64,000 nucleotides of DNA from Candidatus Bathyarchaeota archaeon A05DMB-2 (GTDB lineage Archaea > Thermoproteota > Bathyarchaeia > Bathyarchaeales > Bathycorpusculaceae): positions 186,001 to 250,000 of the forward strand of contig JAAKEZ010000001.1 of NCBI GenBank assembly GCA_018475625.1, in the 5' to 3' direction. The translations under genes and the position numbers were made by a program. Below the pieces are notes generated by a model. That model worked only from the letters and a program-made list of their open reading frames with translations, searched no databases and was not told where the DNA came from. Shown piece after piece: positions 26,361 through 38,574 of this stretch (positions are counted from its first letter, which is position 1; the number at the start of each line of letters is the position of its first letter).

Positions 26361-27404
26361 GTGAAACGGGACTCACGGCGAATCACACGCATCCTGCTGC
26401 AGATAATAATAATGGTTGCGATATTTGCCGCTCTGCTATGGTACGTGGGATTAGGCTCGCTCTACACCGCGCTGCTAAACATCAAACTGGAATACTTGCT
26501 CCTAGCTTTTTTGGCCTATTTCGGAATCAACCTGTTGTTCACCGTGAGGCTCAGAATAGTCCTGAAAAAAGACGGCGTCAAAACATCATTCGGCAAAACC
26601 CTACTCGCTCAATACGCAGGCATGTTAACCAGCGACGTAACCCCTGGGCGCTCAGGATACGTGTTGACCCCGCTTTACCTCAGAGACCAAGAAGTGCCAA
26701 CCTCAAAAAGCCTGTCAGGAATCCTCGGCATACAGACCATCGAGTTCCTAGCCAAAGTCATCGGCGGAATAGGCGCAGTAATATTTCTCATAAACGTAGT
26801 ACCGCCACAGAACTGGGAGCAATTCGGAACCTTCGCTGGCATAAACTTGGGCCTTTTCATCGCGGGTTTAGGAATAGCACTGATGCTTACAGGCGCAATC
26901 TTGCTGGCAGCGTTCACATGGTCTCACCGGGCAATATCCATCTTCGACCGCATCGCAAACTCCAGATACCTCAAAAGGTTCGCGGGCGGATTAATGGGGC
27001 GACTCGAAGAATACAAGGAAAGCGCCCACAAAACCCGCAAAGCAATCCCCGAAATAGTGCTCTTAACGATGGCCTGCTGGGTACTGAAAGGTTTCGAATG
27101 GTACTTTCTAGGCTTAGCCTTAGGAATAACTCAGATACCCTGGATAGGATACTTCCTCATTCACCCGCTCGCAACCGCGTTAGGCTTTGTGCCAATAACG
27201 CCAGCAGGCGCAGGCTTCCAAGAATTCGGCATAGTCGGCATTTTTGCCCTACTTGGCATAGCCAGCGTTCCCGCAGCAGCATTCGCGCTACTCTCACGGG
27301 GCTTGCTAATTCTCGAAGACCTTGCAGGAGTACCGCAAATCGCAAAATCAACCTCAATCTTAATCTTTTCCCGAAAGACACCTAACAAACCAGCCCTCGA
27401 ATAA
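26361..27404 (+). CDS. Flippase-like membrane protein (UPF0104 / lysylphosphatidylglycerol synthase TM region)
   Basis: 347 residues with ~8 TM helices, paralogous to the protein at 19660-20736. Conserved elements include LLAQYAGMLTSDVTPGRSGYVLTPLYL near residues 85-111, where TPGR replaces the usual TPG.AG substrate-site region, and a PLATALGFVPITPAGAGFQEFG block near 268-289. It starts with GTG preceded by AGGAAG. It likely moves a lipid-linked intermediate across the membrane. Its end overlaps the convergent GT87-like gene by 45 bp. Confidence 0.83.
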   Translation: MKRDSRRITRILLQIIIMVAIFAALLWYVGLGSLYTALLNIKLEYLLLAFLAYFGINLLFTVRLRIVLKKDGVKTSFGKTLLAQYAGMLTSDVTPGRSGYVLTPLYLRDQEVPTSKSLSGILGIQTIEFLAKVIGGIGAVIFLINVVPPQNWEQFGTFAGINLGLFIAGLGIALMLTGAILLAAFTWSHRAISIFDRIANSRYLKRFAGGLMGRLEEYKESAHKTRKAIPEIVLLTMACWVLKGFEWYFLGLALGITQIPWIGYFLIHPLATALGFVPITPAGAGFQEFGIVGIFALLGIASVPAAAFALLSRGLLILEDLAGVPQIAKSTSILIFSRKTPNKPALE

Positions 27405-28394
27405 CCGCAAACGGAAAAACGAAATAACATTTCTAAACTTTATTTCCAAGCTGGTCTCGAGTTTCCAGTCACTCTGGCTAAGCAACGTGAACACTTCGGT
27501 TATACCCAACACCAAAACTGCGTATAACGGAATCCAATCGTACGCGTACATCTGCGAAAGAACGTCACCACTTGCATTCGCACGAAGTAACTCAAAGCCT
27601 ATCCCGTGATAAAAGAAGAACGGCAAATTCATCGCCGACAAGAAAACAGCAGAGCCCGCAACGAAACGCAAAAGGGTTTTCCTGTTGTACCAAGCAATCA
27701 GCGGAAGCGCCAACAGCGCGAACCGCGGGTCAAACGCGCTGAGCGCAAACATCAACCCAGACAGCCACGGCTTTTTGACAAACCCAAAATACATCGCTCC
27801 CACTAGGAAAACAGGTTGAAGGACATGGGCGTTTCCGCAAACGTAACCCCAGTAGTAGCTCCACGAAAAAGTCTGCGGGTTAATAGACGTGAAGCGGTAA
27901 TACAGCGTACGCGAAGCGGCTTGAGTTAACGGCAGAGAAGGCAAAGGATTAATCAAGACTACAATACACGCCAAGATTGCAAGCGCCAGGTTTTTGTCCT
28001 CGACAAGCTTGTAAACGAAGAAAGCCAACACAGGCATCAGAGCCAACTGCACGAGGTTGAACGCGATAAACGCGTCTTGGTAGCTTAACAGCAGGAACGG
28101 TGAGATGAGAAGCAGGAAGGATGGAACGTACTTGAAGGTTTGAGCCCTTAGCTCAAATGGGTAATCTCCAGGCAGGGGACCAGAAACATAAATTTTGGAC
28201 GGGTTGTTATACAATCGCCATCCAGCGTTGTAGTAGGCTGAAAAGTCCCTTTCCAAAGTAGGATTCGAAGGCTCAAACATACCGGGGTACGCTAAAGCAA
28301 ATGTGATTGCGTTTAGCGCTAAAGCTACGGCGATGACTACTATAATGATTCTTTTTTCCCTATTGGTTGGCAGTAATTTCTTAACAGTCTCCAT
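27360..28394 (-). CDS. GT87-like (DUF2029) polyprenyl-phosphate mannosyltransferase-like membrane protein
   Basis: About 344 residues from the ATG at 28394; a longer frame from 28457 adds a hydrophobic, unlikely N-terminus. There are ~8 TM helices. The first external loop holds ERDFSAYYNAGWRLYNNPSKIY, the acidic DxxxYY pattern typical of GT87/DUF2029 mannosyltransferases (catalytic Asp region). Further on are FDPRFALLALPLIAWYNRK and other family-like blocks. It would transfer mannose from polyprenyl-phosphate-mannose to a glycolipid or glycan outside the membrane. It overlaps the flippase-like gene tail to tail by 45 bp. Confidence 0.77.
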   Translation of the reverse strand: METVKKLLPTNREKRIIIVVIAVALALNAITFALAYPGMFEPSNPTLERDFSAYYNAGWRLYNNPSKIYVSGPLPGDYPFELRAQTFKYVPSFLLLISPFLLLSYQDAFIAFNLVQLALMPVLAFFVYKLVEDKNLALAILACIVVLINPLPSLPLTQAASRTLYYRFTSINPQTFSWSYYWGYVCGNAHVLQPVFLVGAMYFGFVKKPWLSGLMFALSAFDPRFALLALPLIAWYNRKTLLRFVAGSAVFLSAMNLPFFFYHGIGFELLRANASGDVLSQMYAYDWIPLYAVLVLGITEVFTLLSQSDWKLETSLEIKFRNVISFFRLRLFEGWFVRCLSGKD

Positions 28395-28520
28395 GCTGCT
28401 CTGTCTAACACCTTCCGAATATAAATCTTGTAAAATAAATCTTGTAAAAAATAACACATTCCCGTTTCGACCAAAAAATATTGGTCGGGCGAGCAGGATT
28501 TGAACCTGCGACAGCTCGGT

Positions 28521-28567
28521 GACTGTGGCCTGGGCAGGCTAGAATGAAGCCCACCATGGGTAGACCT
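28521..28567 (-). other. tRNA-Tyr intron 2, canonical position 37/38 (47 nt)
   Basis: Canonical bulge-helix-bulge: exon CTGT pairs with intron ACAG (4 bp), with three-base bulges AG|A and TC|A at the two splice sites, and intron GGTC/GGCC extending the helix on the inner side. The outer helix is CTCGG/CCGAG, which forms only once intron 1 is gone (or bridges it), so splicing order may matter. Confidence 0.85.
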
Positions 28568-28574
28568 CTACAGC

Positions 28575-28603
28575 GTCTCCGTCCGCCCCGCTTGGAGCAG
28601 GCT
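28575..28603 (-). other. tRNA-Tyr intron 1, non-canonical position 30/31 (29 nt)
   Basis: The intron starts after CTCG and ends before GCTGTAG. It forms a hairpin with a nine-pair helix interrupted by one C-A mismatch and an AAGC loop. The splice sites fit three-base bulges CG|A and AC|G separated by the four-pair helix CTCT/GGAG. The outer helix is short, a relaxed BHB form as in other non-canonical archaeal introns. Confidence 0.8.
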
Positions 28604-28790
28604 CGAGAGCTCTGCCAGGCTGAGCTACCGCCCGACATCCGACAAAAACCATTAGGATAAAACCTAAGAATTTATGTGTTTTGGCACCTCACACGCAGGT
28701 TTTGCCGTGGGCGGATTAGGCAAGTTTTTATGTTTGGAAAAAGCTTAAGGCTTGAAACATGTTTTAGGAATCAAAGGGAAGTGTTGACGT

Positions 28791-29753
28791 TTGAAGACTA
28801 TAGGTGTTGTCACGTCGGGCGGCGACGCGCCGGGAATGAACGCCGCCATCCGAGCCATCACGCGAATTGCCCACTCAAAAGGACTTGAAGTCTTAGGATT
28901 TGAAAGGGGCTGGGATGGCTTGTTAACCAACACTTATAAGCGGTTGACGCCGCGCAACGTGGGCGGCATAATCCAGTTGGGCGGCACCATGCTTCACACC
29001 TTGAGGTGCCCCGAGTTCGAGAAGCCCGAAGGCGTGGAGCAGGCTGCTGAAACCTTGGAGCTGAACGATGTGGAGGGGTTGATAGTTATCGGCGGCGACG
29101 GCTCGTTCAGGGGCGCCTTAGACCTCAGCAGGAAAAGCGAAACGCTAATGGTGGGTATTCCCGCTACCATAGACAATGATGTTTATGGAACTGACGAAAC
29201 GGTGGGTTTTGACACGGCGGTTAACACGGCTGTGTCCTCAATCGACAAGATTAGGGATACGGCGGTTTCCCATGAACGAATCTTCATCGTGGAAGTTATG
29301 GGTCGGAAACGAGGATTCCTCGCTTTAGAGGTGGGAATAAGCGTCGGCGCCGAGGTGATTCTTGTTCCCGAGAACGAGTGCAAACTAGAAGAAATCATCG
29401 CCATCGTCAAAGAAAACACACGCAAAGGAAAAAGAGCAGGAATAATAGTTGCCGCGGAAGGCGTCGGAGACACGGGCGCAATCGGTCAAGAAATCGAGAA
29501 ACAGACGGGTTCCGAAGTTAGACGCTCCATTCTGGGGTACGCTCAGCGCGGCGGAAGCCCAACTGCACGGAGCCGAATGTTGGCTGGCTTGTTCGCGGAA
29601 AAAGCCGTGGACCTACTGTGCCAAGATCAGGGGAACAGGGTTGTCGGACTGTTGCACGGCGCGATCATAAGTACTGACCTGGAGGAAACATGCAAAAAAC
29701 AGAAGCCGCTTGATATGCGTTTGATGAAGCTTGCAGAAATGTTAGCCATTTAG
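28791..29753 (+). CDS. pfkA: ATP-dependent 6-phosphofructokinase (PfkA family)
   Basis: 320 residues matching the bacterial PFKA family along its length. SGGDAPGMNAAIR (residues 9-21) is the phosphate loop. GGDGS (101-105) has Gly at the position that is Asp in pyrophosphate-dependent enzymes, so ATP is the expected donor. PATIDND (124-130) holds the catalytic Asp, and VEVMGRKRG (~161-169) and GYAQRGG (~248-254) are the substrate sites. It phosphorylates fructose 6-phosphate. Archaea usually use ADP-dependent or PfkB-type kinases, so transfer from bacteria is likely. It starts with TTG, GGGAAGTG upstream and a TATA-like GTTTTTATG ~65 bp upstream. Confidence 0.9.
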   Translation: MKTIGVVTSGGDAPGMNAAIRAITRIAHSKGLEVLGFERGWDGLLTNTYKRLTPRNVGGIIQLGGTMLHTLRCPEFEKPEGVEQAAETLELNDVEGLIVIGGDGSFRGALDLSRKSETLMVGIPATIDNDVYGTDETVGFDTAVNTAVSSIDKIRDTAVSHERIFIVEVMGRKRGFLALEVGISVGAEVILVPENECKLEEIIAIVKENTRKGKRAGIIVAAEGVGDTGAIGQEIEKQTGSEVRRSILGYAQRGGSPTARSRMLAGLFAEKAVDLLCQDQGNRVVGLLHGAIISTDLEETCKKQKPLDMRLMKLAEMLAI

Positions 29754-29762
29754 CAGCGCGTG

Positions 29763-31004
29763 TTATAGGAGTGACTCATAAATCTTTAGTGTTTCTTCAG
29801 CCACTTTCCGCCAGGTGAAGTACTCGAGTACTCTTTTGCGCCCGTTTTCACCCCAGTTGCGGGCTTTTTCAGGGTTCCGCAGCACTTCTTTTATTCCCCA
29901 CGCTATGTCTGAGGGGTCTTCGCCGTTTATGTGCACGCCGTTCTGGTCGGGTCCTGAGCTTATCACTTGTTCTCTGAAGCCGACTACGCCGCGTGCGCCG
30001 ACTACGACTGGCTTCTCCATCGCCATGGCTTCCAGGCTTACTATGCCGAAAGGTTCGTAGATTGAGGGGAACACGCAGACGTCTGCAGCAGCATAATGCT
30101 GGATTCTTTCGGTTTCCTGGACGAAGTCGAAGCGGTAGATTATTTTGTCTTTGATACCGAGGCGGCTGGCTGTTTCCACGATGTCTGTTTGTTCTTCTCC
30201 TTTGCCGAGGATTACGAGTTTGGTGTTTGGATACTCTCTCAGGACGGTGGGCATTGCTTGCAGGAGGTTTCTTACGCTTTTAACCCATGTGAGTCTTCCG
30301 ATGAAAAGAATCATGTTCCAATCTTTCGGGATGCCGTATTTTTCACGGATTTTCATGATGTCTTCTTTGGGGCACTGATATGGGTCGTAGCGTTTTGGGT
30401 CAACGCCGTTCCAGACCACGCTGATTTTTGACTGCGGCCAACCATGCTTTATCAGGTCTTCTTGCATGGCGTAGCTGACGGTTACGATTCTGTCGGCGTT
30501 TTGAGCCATAGCTTCTTCAAAGTGCGAGACCACTTCTGAGCCTGTTCCGCCGCTTCTGCCCCATTCGGTGCTGTGGGCGTGGAAAACTACTGGGAGTTTC
30601 TGGATTTCGTTCTTGATTACGAGCCCTGCGACGCTGCTTAGCCAGTCGTGGACACAGATCACGTCGAAATTGTATTTTTCTTTTTTTATGAGCCCGTTGA
30701 TGAATTTGGTGGCGCTGAGGATGTTGTAGATGAAGATGTCGTTGAAGAGTTTGATGTTGGTGCCCCATTTTTTCAGGTTGTCAACGACGAAGAAGGGCCA
30801 GACGTTGCTTGCATCCGCAATCAGAGGGCGATGCACTTCTACGCCCTGGAGGATTTCTCGTGTTTTCAGGGTGCCGTCGTTGAGTGTGAAGACTGAAACG
30901 TCGTGTCCTATGTCCACGAACTCGTGCGTTATGTACTCAGCGTACGTGCCTAAGCCGCCGACAAGTTTGGGCGGGTATTCCCAGACAAAAAATCCGATTC
31001 TCAA
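29763..31004 (-). CDS. GT4/GT5 glycosyltransferase, archaeal glycogen-synthase-like
   Basis: About 413 residues. The N-terminus LRIGFFVWEYPPKLVGGLGTYA is the glycogen/starch-synthase type (P.x.GGLG acceptor site). The C-terminal Rossmann domain has FIGRLTWVKSVRNLL (~245-259), a CVFPSIYEPFGIVSLEAMAMEKP block (EX7E motif, ~332-354) and GENGRKRVLEYFTW near the end. It may make glycogen from UDP- or ADP-glucose, or an oligosaccharide. I choose a TTG start at 31004, preceded by GAGGTGA; a longer frame reaches 31034. Its end is 9 bp from the end of convergent pfkA. Confidence 0.83.
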   Translation of the reverse strand: MRIGFFVWEYPPKLVGGLGTYAEYITHEFVDIGHDVSVFTLNDGTLKTREILQGVEVHRPLIADASNVWPFFVVDNLKKWGTNIKLFNDIFIYNILSATKFINGLIKKEKYNFDVICVHDWLSSVAGLVIKNEIQKLPVVFHAHSTEWGRSGGTGSEVVSHFEEAMAQNADRIVTVSYAMQEDLIKHGWPQSKISVVWNGVDPKRYDPYQCPKEDIMKIREKYGIPKDWNMILFIGRLTWVKSVRNLLQAMPTVLREYPNTKLVILGKGEEQTDIVETASRLGIKDKIIYRFDFVQETERIQHYAAADVCVFPSIYEPFGIVSLEAMAMEKPVVVGARGVVGFREQVISSGPDQNGVHINGEDPSDIAWGIKEVLRNPEKARNWGENGRKRVLEYFTWRKVAEETLKIYESLL

Positions 31005-31225
31005 AAACTTCACCTCAGCTCTAATGCATAACATGAGGGAAGCGTATTTATAGCTTGTCTCATTGATGTGAACTGCGAATCTGTTGCACGGTTTTCGACT
31101 TATATCTCCTCACTCAATAGCGTGAAGTACGCTTTTTTGGTTGGCTACGGAAAAGATTATAATCACATAGAGACCAATAGTGAAGCTAACATCACAGTCA
31201 CTTTGAACTTAAGGAGACGAGGAAT

Positions 31226-34105
<2,880 letters not shown>

Positions 34106-34173
34106 ATCCACAGAAAAGCTAATATGCAAACGCTGGTCAACAAAGCAATTCCCTGACAAAAAGATGTGAAAAA

Positions 34174-34764
34174 ATGACTGAAAAACTGGCGAATCCTGCA
34201 CCTCTCGGGCTATTGGGTTTCGGATTGACAACAGTCTTGTTAAATTTGCATAACGCTGGCTTTTACGGGCTTAACAGCATGATTCTCGCCATGGGCTTAG
34301 CTTACGGCGGACTCGCACAGATAATCGCTGGAATAATGGAGTACAGAAAAGGCAACACTTTCGGCACGACTGCTTTCACGTCGTATGGGCTTTTCTGGTG
34401 GTCGCTTGTGGCTTTGCTGGTTCTTCCAAATATGCCGTTTTTTGGAGCAATAAACCTCACTGAAGGCGCCGCAATGGGGGCTTATTTCTTCATGTGGGGG
34501 CTATTCACTTTGGCTATGTTCTTTGGAACGCTTAACAAGAACAGGGCACTTCAATTCGTCTTCGCGAGCTTGGCGCTTCTATTCTTCTTACTGGCCATAA
34601 GAGACTTGACAGGAAACCCGACGCTGTTCGGCAACGTAACGATAGGCATGATAGCTGGCTTCGAGGGCATCATCTGTGGCTTAAGCGCAGTCTACCTAGC
34701 CATCGCAGAAGTGCTGAACGAGTCTCACGGAAGAACTGTACTGCCCATCTGCCCTACAAGCTAA
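34174..34764 (+). CDS. satP: Acetate transporter, GPR1/FUN34/SatP family
   Basis: 196 residues with six TM helices. The signature [14 protein letters not shown] (residues 6-19; NPAPLGL) is characteristic of the AceTr family, and [24 protein letters not shown] near 49-72 is the second conserved block. It carries acetate or succinate with protons. It lies 103 bp upstream of acs on the same strand, which ties uptake to activation. Confidence 0.9.
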   Translation: MTEKLANPAPLGLLGFGLTTVLLNLHNAGFYGLNSMILAMGLAYGGLAQIIAGIMEYRKGNTFGTTAFTSYGLFWWSLVALLVLPNMPFFGAINLTEGAAMGAYFFMWGLFTLAMFFGTLNKNRALQFVFASLALLFFLLAIRDLTGNPTLFGNVTIGMIAGFEGIICGLSAVYLAIAEVLNESHGRTVLPICPTS

Positions 34765-34867
34765 AAACTCTTCAATTCTTTTTCTATTCTTCCAGAAATC
34801 GCTGAAAAACTTTATATTCTCTGAATTAAACTGTTCCCAGAGCGAAAATAGGGTAGGAACAAAAAGC

Positions 34868-36826
34868 ATGTCTGAAACAAGCTTGCCGTTCAATGAAAAA
34901 TATTATCCAAGTAACGAAAAAATCTCCTCAGGAGAAAAAAGGAAACAAGAATGGGAAAAATCGCTCAGCAACCCCGAAGAGTTCTGGGCTGAAAAGGCAA
35001 AAGCTATTGACTGGTTCAAAAAATGGGACAAGGTGCTTGACGACTCCGACGCACCGTTCTACAAGTGGTTCCAAGGCGCAGAACTTAACATAAGCTATAA
35101 CGCGCTGGACAGGCATGTGAAAACTCAACGCAAAAACAAGCTGGCCTACATTTGGGAAGGCGAAATGGGTGAAGTCCGAACCTACACTTATTATCAGCTT
35201 TACAGGGAAGTAAACAAACTCGCCAAAGTCTTCAAAGACCTCGGGCTCAAAAAAGGCGACCGCATCGCAGTCTACCTGCCCGTAATCCCTGAATTGCCCA
35301 TAACGCTTCTCGCATCAGCCCGAATTGGCGCAATCCACGCCGTCGTCTTCTCAGGCTTCAGCGCCGACGCACTAGCAGACCGCATAAACGACAGCGGAGC
35401 CAAACTCCTCGTAACCGCCGACGGTTCTTACAGGCGAGGCAAAACAGTAGCCATCAAAGACAACGCAGATCGCGCCTTGGAGAGCACGCCAACCGTTGAA
35501 AAAGTCATAGTCGTAAAAAGAACAGGACAACCCATTCAGATGAAGGAAGGACGAGACATCTGGTACCATGACGCCCTCGCCGCAGCAGGAGCCAACGTTT
35601 ACGTTGAGCCTGAACGCATGCAAGCCACCGACCCCCTGTTCATCCTGTACACTTCAGGCACCACAGGTAAACCCAAAGGCGTCCAACACGGCACAGGCGG
35701 CTACCTCGTCTGGGCGTACTGGACACTCAAATGGGCTTTCAACCCGACTGAAGAGGATATTTACTGGTGCACCGCAGACATCGGCTGGATAACCGGGCAC
35801 ACGTACAACGTTTATTCGCCCTTATCCGTGGGCGTGACCTCGCTGCTTTTTGAGGGAACCCCTGACTACCCAGCTCAAGACCGCTGGTGGGACATCATCG
35901 AAAGACACGGCGTCACCATACTCTACTCCACGCCGACGGCTGTCCGTATGTTCATGAAGTTCGGTGAAGAATGGTTAAACAAGCACGACCTCAACTCTCT
36001 CCGCATTCTGGGCACAGTCGGCGAACCCATAAACCCCGAAGCCTGGAAATGGTACTACCGCGTAATCGGAAAAGAACGCTTAGCCATAATCGATACCTGG
36101 TGGCAAACCGAAACAGGCGGGTTCATGATTGCGCCGCTCTCAGGAATTGAGCTTACGCCGCTGAAACCAGGTTCAGCCACGTTCCCCTTGCCCAGCGTCA
36201 AAGCCGAAGTCTACGACGAAAAAGGACAACCCACACCAGCAGGAACCAAAGGCTTCCTCGTCATAAAATCGCCGTGGCCAGGCATGCTGCAAACCCTCTG
36301 GAAAGACCCCGAAAGATTCAAACAAACCTACTTCGGAAGATGGCAAAACACCTATTACACAGGCGACTACGCGGTCAAAGACCCTGAAGGCTACTTCTGG
36401 CTCCTCGGCAGAGCAGATGAAGTGTTGAAAGTCGCGGGACACCGCATCGGCACAGTCGAGCTTGAAAGCGCCCTGGTCTCGCACCCAGCCGTTTCAGAAG
36501 CAGCAGTCATGGGCAAAGAGGACGCGGTTAAAGGCGAGGTGCCCGTGGCTTTCGTGACGCTGCGAAGCGGCTTCCAGCCGTCAGACGAACTACGCGCCGA
36601 ACTCATCAAGCACATACGAAACACCATAGGCCCAATCGCCACCCCAGACGCCATCATCATGGTCAACAAACTGCCGAAGACACGCAGTGGAAAAATCATG
36701 CGCAGAGTGCTCAAAGCCGTGATAGTTGGCGCGCCGTTAGGTGACCTGTCCACGATTGAAGACGAAGCTTCGGTGGAAGACATAAAAGCCACGTACGAAG
36801 ACTTGCGAAAACAGCTTACGAAGTAG
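34868..36826 (+). CDS. acs: Acetyl-CoA synthetase (AMP-forming)
   Basis: 652 residues, the full length of the Acs family. The adenylate-forming motif YTSGTTGKPKGV is at 261-272, WWQTETGG near 415-422, TGDYAVKDPEGYFWLLGRADEVLKVAGHRI near 498-527 and the C-terminal PKTRSGKIMRR near 607-617, whose Lys is the adenylation-half catalytic residue and the usual acetylation target. It makes acetyl-CoA from acetate, ATP and CoA in the cytoplasm. It pairs with the upstream satP gene. A T-rich run directly after the stop looks like the terminator. Confidence 0.93.
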   Translation: MSETSLPFNEKYYPSNEKISSGEKRKQEWEKSLSNPEEFWAEKAKAIDWFKKWDKVLDDSDAPFYKWFQGAELNISYNALDRHVKTQRKNKLAYIWEGEMGEVRTYTYYQLYREVNKLAKVFKDLGLKKGDRIAVYLPVIPELPITLLASARIGAIHAVVFSGFSADALADRINDSGAKLLVTADGSYRRGKTVAIKDNADRALESTPTVEKVIVVKRTGQPIQMKEGRDIWYHDALAAAGANVYVEPERMQATDPLFILYTSGTTGKPKGVQHGTGGYLVWAYWTLKWAFNPTEEDIYWCTADIGWITGHTYNVYSPLSVGVTSLLFEGTPDYPAQDRWWDIIERHGVTILYSTPTAVRMFMKFGEEWLNKHDLNSLRILGTVGEPINPEAWKWYYRVIGKERLAIIDTWWQTETGGFMIAPLSGIELTPLKPGSATFPLPSVKAEVYDEKGQPTPAGTKGFLVIKSPWPGMLQTLWKDPERFKQTYFGRWQNTYYTGDYAVKDPEGYFWLLGRADEVLKVAGHRIGTVELESALVSHPAVSEAAVMGKEDAVKGEVPVAFVTLRSGFQPSDELRAELIKHIRNTIGPIATPDAIIMVNKLPKTRSGKIMRRVLKAVIVGAPLGDLSTIEDEASVEDIKATYEDLRKQLTK

Positions 36827-36829
36827 CTT

Positions 36830-36856
36830 CCTTTTTTATTTCCTCTTTGTTTTCCA
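36830..36856 (+). terminator. Poly-T terminator after acs
   Basis: Immediately after the acs stop codon the plus strand has several T tracts (36832-36837, 36845-36853) without a stable hairpin, as expected for archaeal oligo-T termination. Confidence 0.4.
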
Positions 36857-36914
36857 CATTTAGACGTATTTAAGTCGTGGAAAAAGAAAGAGGAGAAATG
36901 TTTTTTCTTATGTA

Positions 36915-37286
36915 TTAAATGTAGAGTCCGCCGCCGATTATGGCAAGTCCCAGTATTATCCCGATTATTACAGCTATCACTATCCATATCACTATGGCCA
37001 CTATGGCTATTGCAAGCGCCTTTAACCAACCTGTGTCGAAGAAGTGCTTTACTAACGCAAGCCATATGAGCAACACTATTATGCTTGCGATGATGCCTGA
37101 AAATAGGTATTGGAAGAATGCGCCGATTATGGTTCCAAGAACCACAATCCAGAGTGCATCTGTGAATTTCGCTTTGTTGCTGCCTGCCAGAAGTCTGCCT
37201 GAAATCCAAAGAACCGGCGCTAATATGATGATGTTGACGATTATCTGTATTATCAGGTTTATTATCGCCGAATCAAGGTTAATCAT
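36915..37286 (-). CDS. Small polytopic membrane protein
   Basis: 123 residues with four hydrophobic helices (about 8-28, 41-62, 62-80 and 90-117), rich in Ile and Val. The only charged loop is SGRLLAGSNKAKFTD between helices 1 and 2. No family motif is recognised. It is monocistronic, convergent with acs on one side and downstream of dnaJ on the other. Confidence 0.6.
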   Translation of the reverse strand: MINLDSAIINLIIQIIVNIIILAPVLWISGRLLAGSNKAKFTDALWIVVLGTIIGAFFQYLFSGIIASIIVLLIWLALVKHFFDTGWLKALAIAIVAIVIWIVIAVIIGIILGLAIIGGGLYI

Positions 37287-37386
37287 CCAATCGTCTCCCC
37301 ATGTTAGTATATTCGCGTGCTCTTCGGTTTAAAATCTTTCTATGGCTAAAAACTGAGTGCGGGATTCGTACTTGAATTTATCGGTT

Positions 37387-38520
37387 CTATAAGCCGAATC
37401 TGCCTTTTTTAGGCTTAACGTCCTGATTGAACTCTTCTGCCAGCTGCTCCAACAGCGCTCGCTGTCTGGGCGTCAACTTTTCGGGGACAGAGATGGCAAC
37501 GCGGAGTAGCAGGTCGCCTTTTCCGTAGCCCCTGAACCGTGGCATGCCCCTCCCCTTCAGCCGGATGACTTCGCCTGCTTGTGTTCCTGGCTGAATCTTC
37601 ACGGTTGTTGGTCCATCCAGCGTGGGCACAGTGACTTCTGCGCCGAGTGCCGCTTGTGGATATCCAAGGACTAGGACGTGCCAGAGGTCGTCGCCTTCCC
37701 TCGTGAAAAGCTCGTTGGGATGGATGTGCACGAGAACGTAGAGGTCGCCGGGTTCTCCGCCGTTGGGCGCCGCCTCGCCTTCTCCTCGGAGCCTAAGCTG
37801 GTAGCCTTCGTCTATGCCCACTGGGATTTTCACGCTTATCTTCCGCCGCTTCTTCACCATCCCTGTGCCGTGGCAGTTCTTGCAGGGCGAATCTATCAGG
37901 ACGCCTTTTCCTCCGCATCGTGGACACGGCGTGATTTGCACGAAGGTGGCGAAGCTGCTTCGGCGCATCTGGCGGATTTTGCCTGCTCCGTTGCATCGGG
38001 GGCAAGTTGTGGGTGACGTGCCTGGGGCTGCGCCTGAACCGCCGCAGACTTCGCATTTCTCGGTTCTAGGAACCTCGATTTCCTTTTCAGTGCCTGTGGC
38101 TGCTTCTTTCAGGGTTATTTCCAGGTCGTAGACGATGTCTTGTCCCCTGTTGATTCTTTCGCCGAAGCCTCCTCCGAAGCCGCCGCCGAAGATGGTTCGG
38201 AAAATGTCGCCGAAACCGCCGAAGCCGAAGCCTAAGTCGCGGAATATGGATTCGAAGTCTGCGCCGCGGAAAATATCCTCTGGAGAGTACCGCTGGTCAA
38301 AACCTGCATGGCCCAGTGTGTCGTATTGCTGCCGCTTCTCATCGTCTGACAAAACCGCGTAAGCTTCGCTTATTTCCTTGAACTTTTCTTCCGCGTCTGG
38401 CGCCTTGTTCCTGTCGGGGTGATACTGCATCGCCAGTTTTCTGTAGGCGTCTTTGATTTCCTCTTTGGAAGCGTTCTTGGATACACCTAGTATTTCGTAG
38501 TAATCCCTTTTTTCAGCCAT
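37387..38520 (-). CDS. dnaJ: Chaperone protein DnaJ
   Basis: About 377 residues. A J domain with HPD (YHPDRNK near residue 32-38), a G/F-rich linker (~80-120), and four CxxCxGxG zinc-binding repeats ([32 protein letters not shown]) between ~145 and 210, then the C-terminal substrate domains. This is a complete type I DnaJ. It stimulates DnaK ATPase and delivers substrates. The start is the ATG of [12 protein letters not shown] at 38520, not the upstream in-frame ATG at 38547. It is the third gene of the grpE-dnaK-dnaJ operon, 54 bp after dnaK. Archaeal Hsp70 systems derive from bacteria. Confidence 0.94.
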   Translation of the reverse strand: MAEKRDYYEILGVSKNASKEEIKDAYRKLAMQYHPDRNKAPDAEEKFKEISEAYAVLSDDEKRQQYDTLGHAGFDQRYSPEDIFRGADFESIFRDLGFGFGGFGDIFRTIFGGGFGGGFGERINRGQDIVYDLEITLKEAATGTEKEIEVPRTEKCEVCGGSGAAPGTSPTTCPRCNGAGKIRQMRRSSFATFVQITPCPRCGGKGVLIDSPCKNCHGTGMVKKRRKISVKIPVGIDEGYQLRLRGEGEAAPNGGEPGDLYVLVHIHPNELFTREGDDLWHVLVLGYPQAALGAEVTVPTLDGPTTVKIQPGTQAGEVIRLKGRGMPRFRGYGKGDLLLRVAISVPEKLTPRQRALLEQLAEEFNQDVKPKKGRFGL

Positions 38521-38574
38521 GCACTTTACCGCTAAACCGAAATGCAATCACTTAATCAAAACTGTTTCGGCTGA

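Larger units (their letters stand above)
28482..28634 (-). tRNA. tRNA-Tyr(GUA) with two introns
   Basis: The acceptor CGGGCGG at the 5' end pairs with TCGCCCG, followed by discriminator A and an encoded CCA (28482-28484). C1-G72 is the archaeal tRNA-Tyr identity pair. D-arm GCTC/GAGC and T-arm GCAGG-TTCAAAT-CCTGC are intact. After removing introns at 28575-28603 and 28521-28567, the anticodon arm becomes CTCGG-CTGTAGA-CCGAG with anticodon GTA (28569-28571). The mature length is 74 nt plus CCA. Both introns show bulge-helix-bulge structure. Confidence 0.9.

Noticed and set aside
26438-27385. 315-codon Arg/Asn/His-rich frame overlapping the flippase-like gene
   Set aside because: The composition is non-protein-like; the overlapping frame encodes a clear membrane protein family member.
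28521-28603. Reading the tRNA as tRNA-Trp with CCA in GCTCCAAGC, or as tRNA-Met
   Set aside because: Only the two-intron tRNA-Tyr reading gives a complete anticodon arm, U33, the C1-G72 pair and BHB motifs at both junctions.
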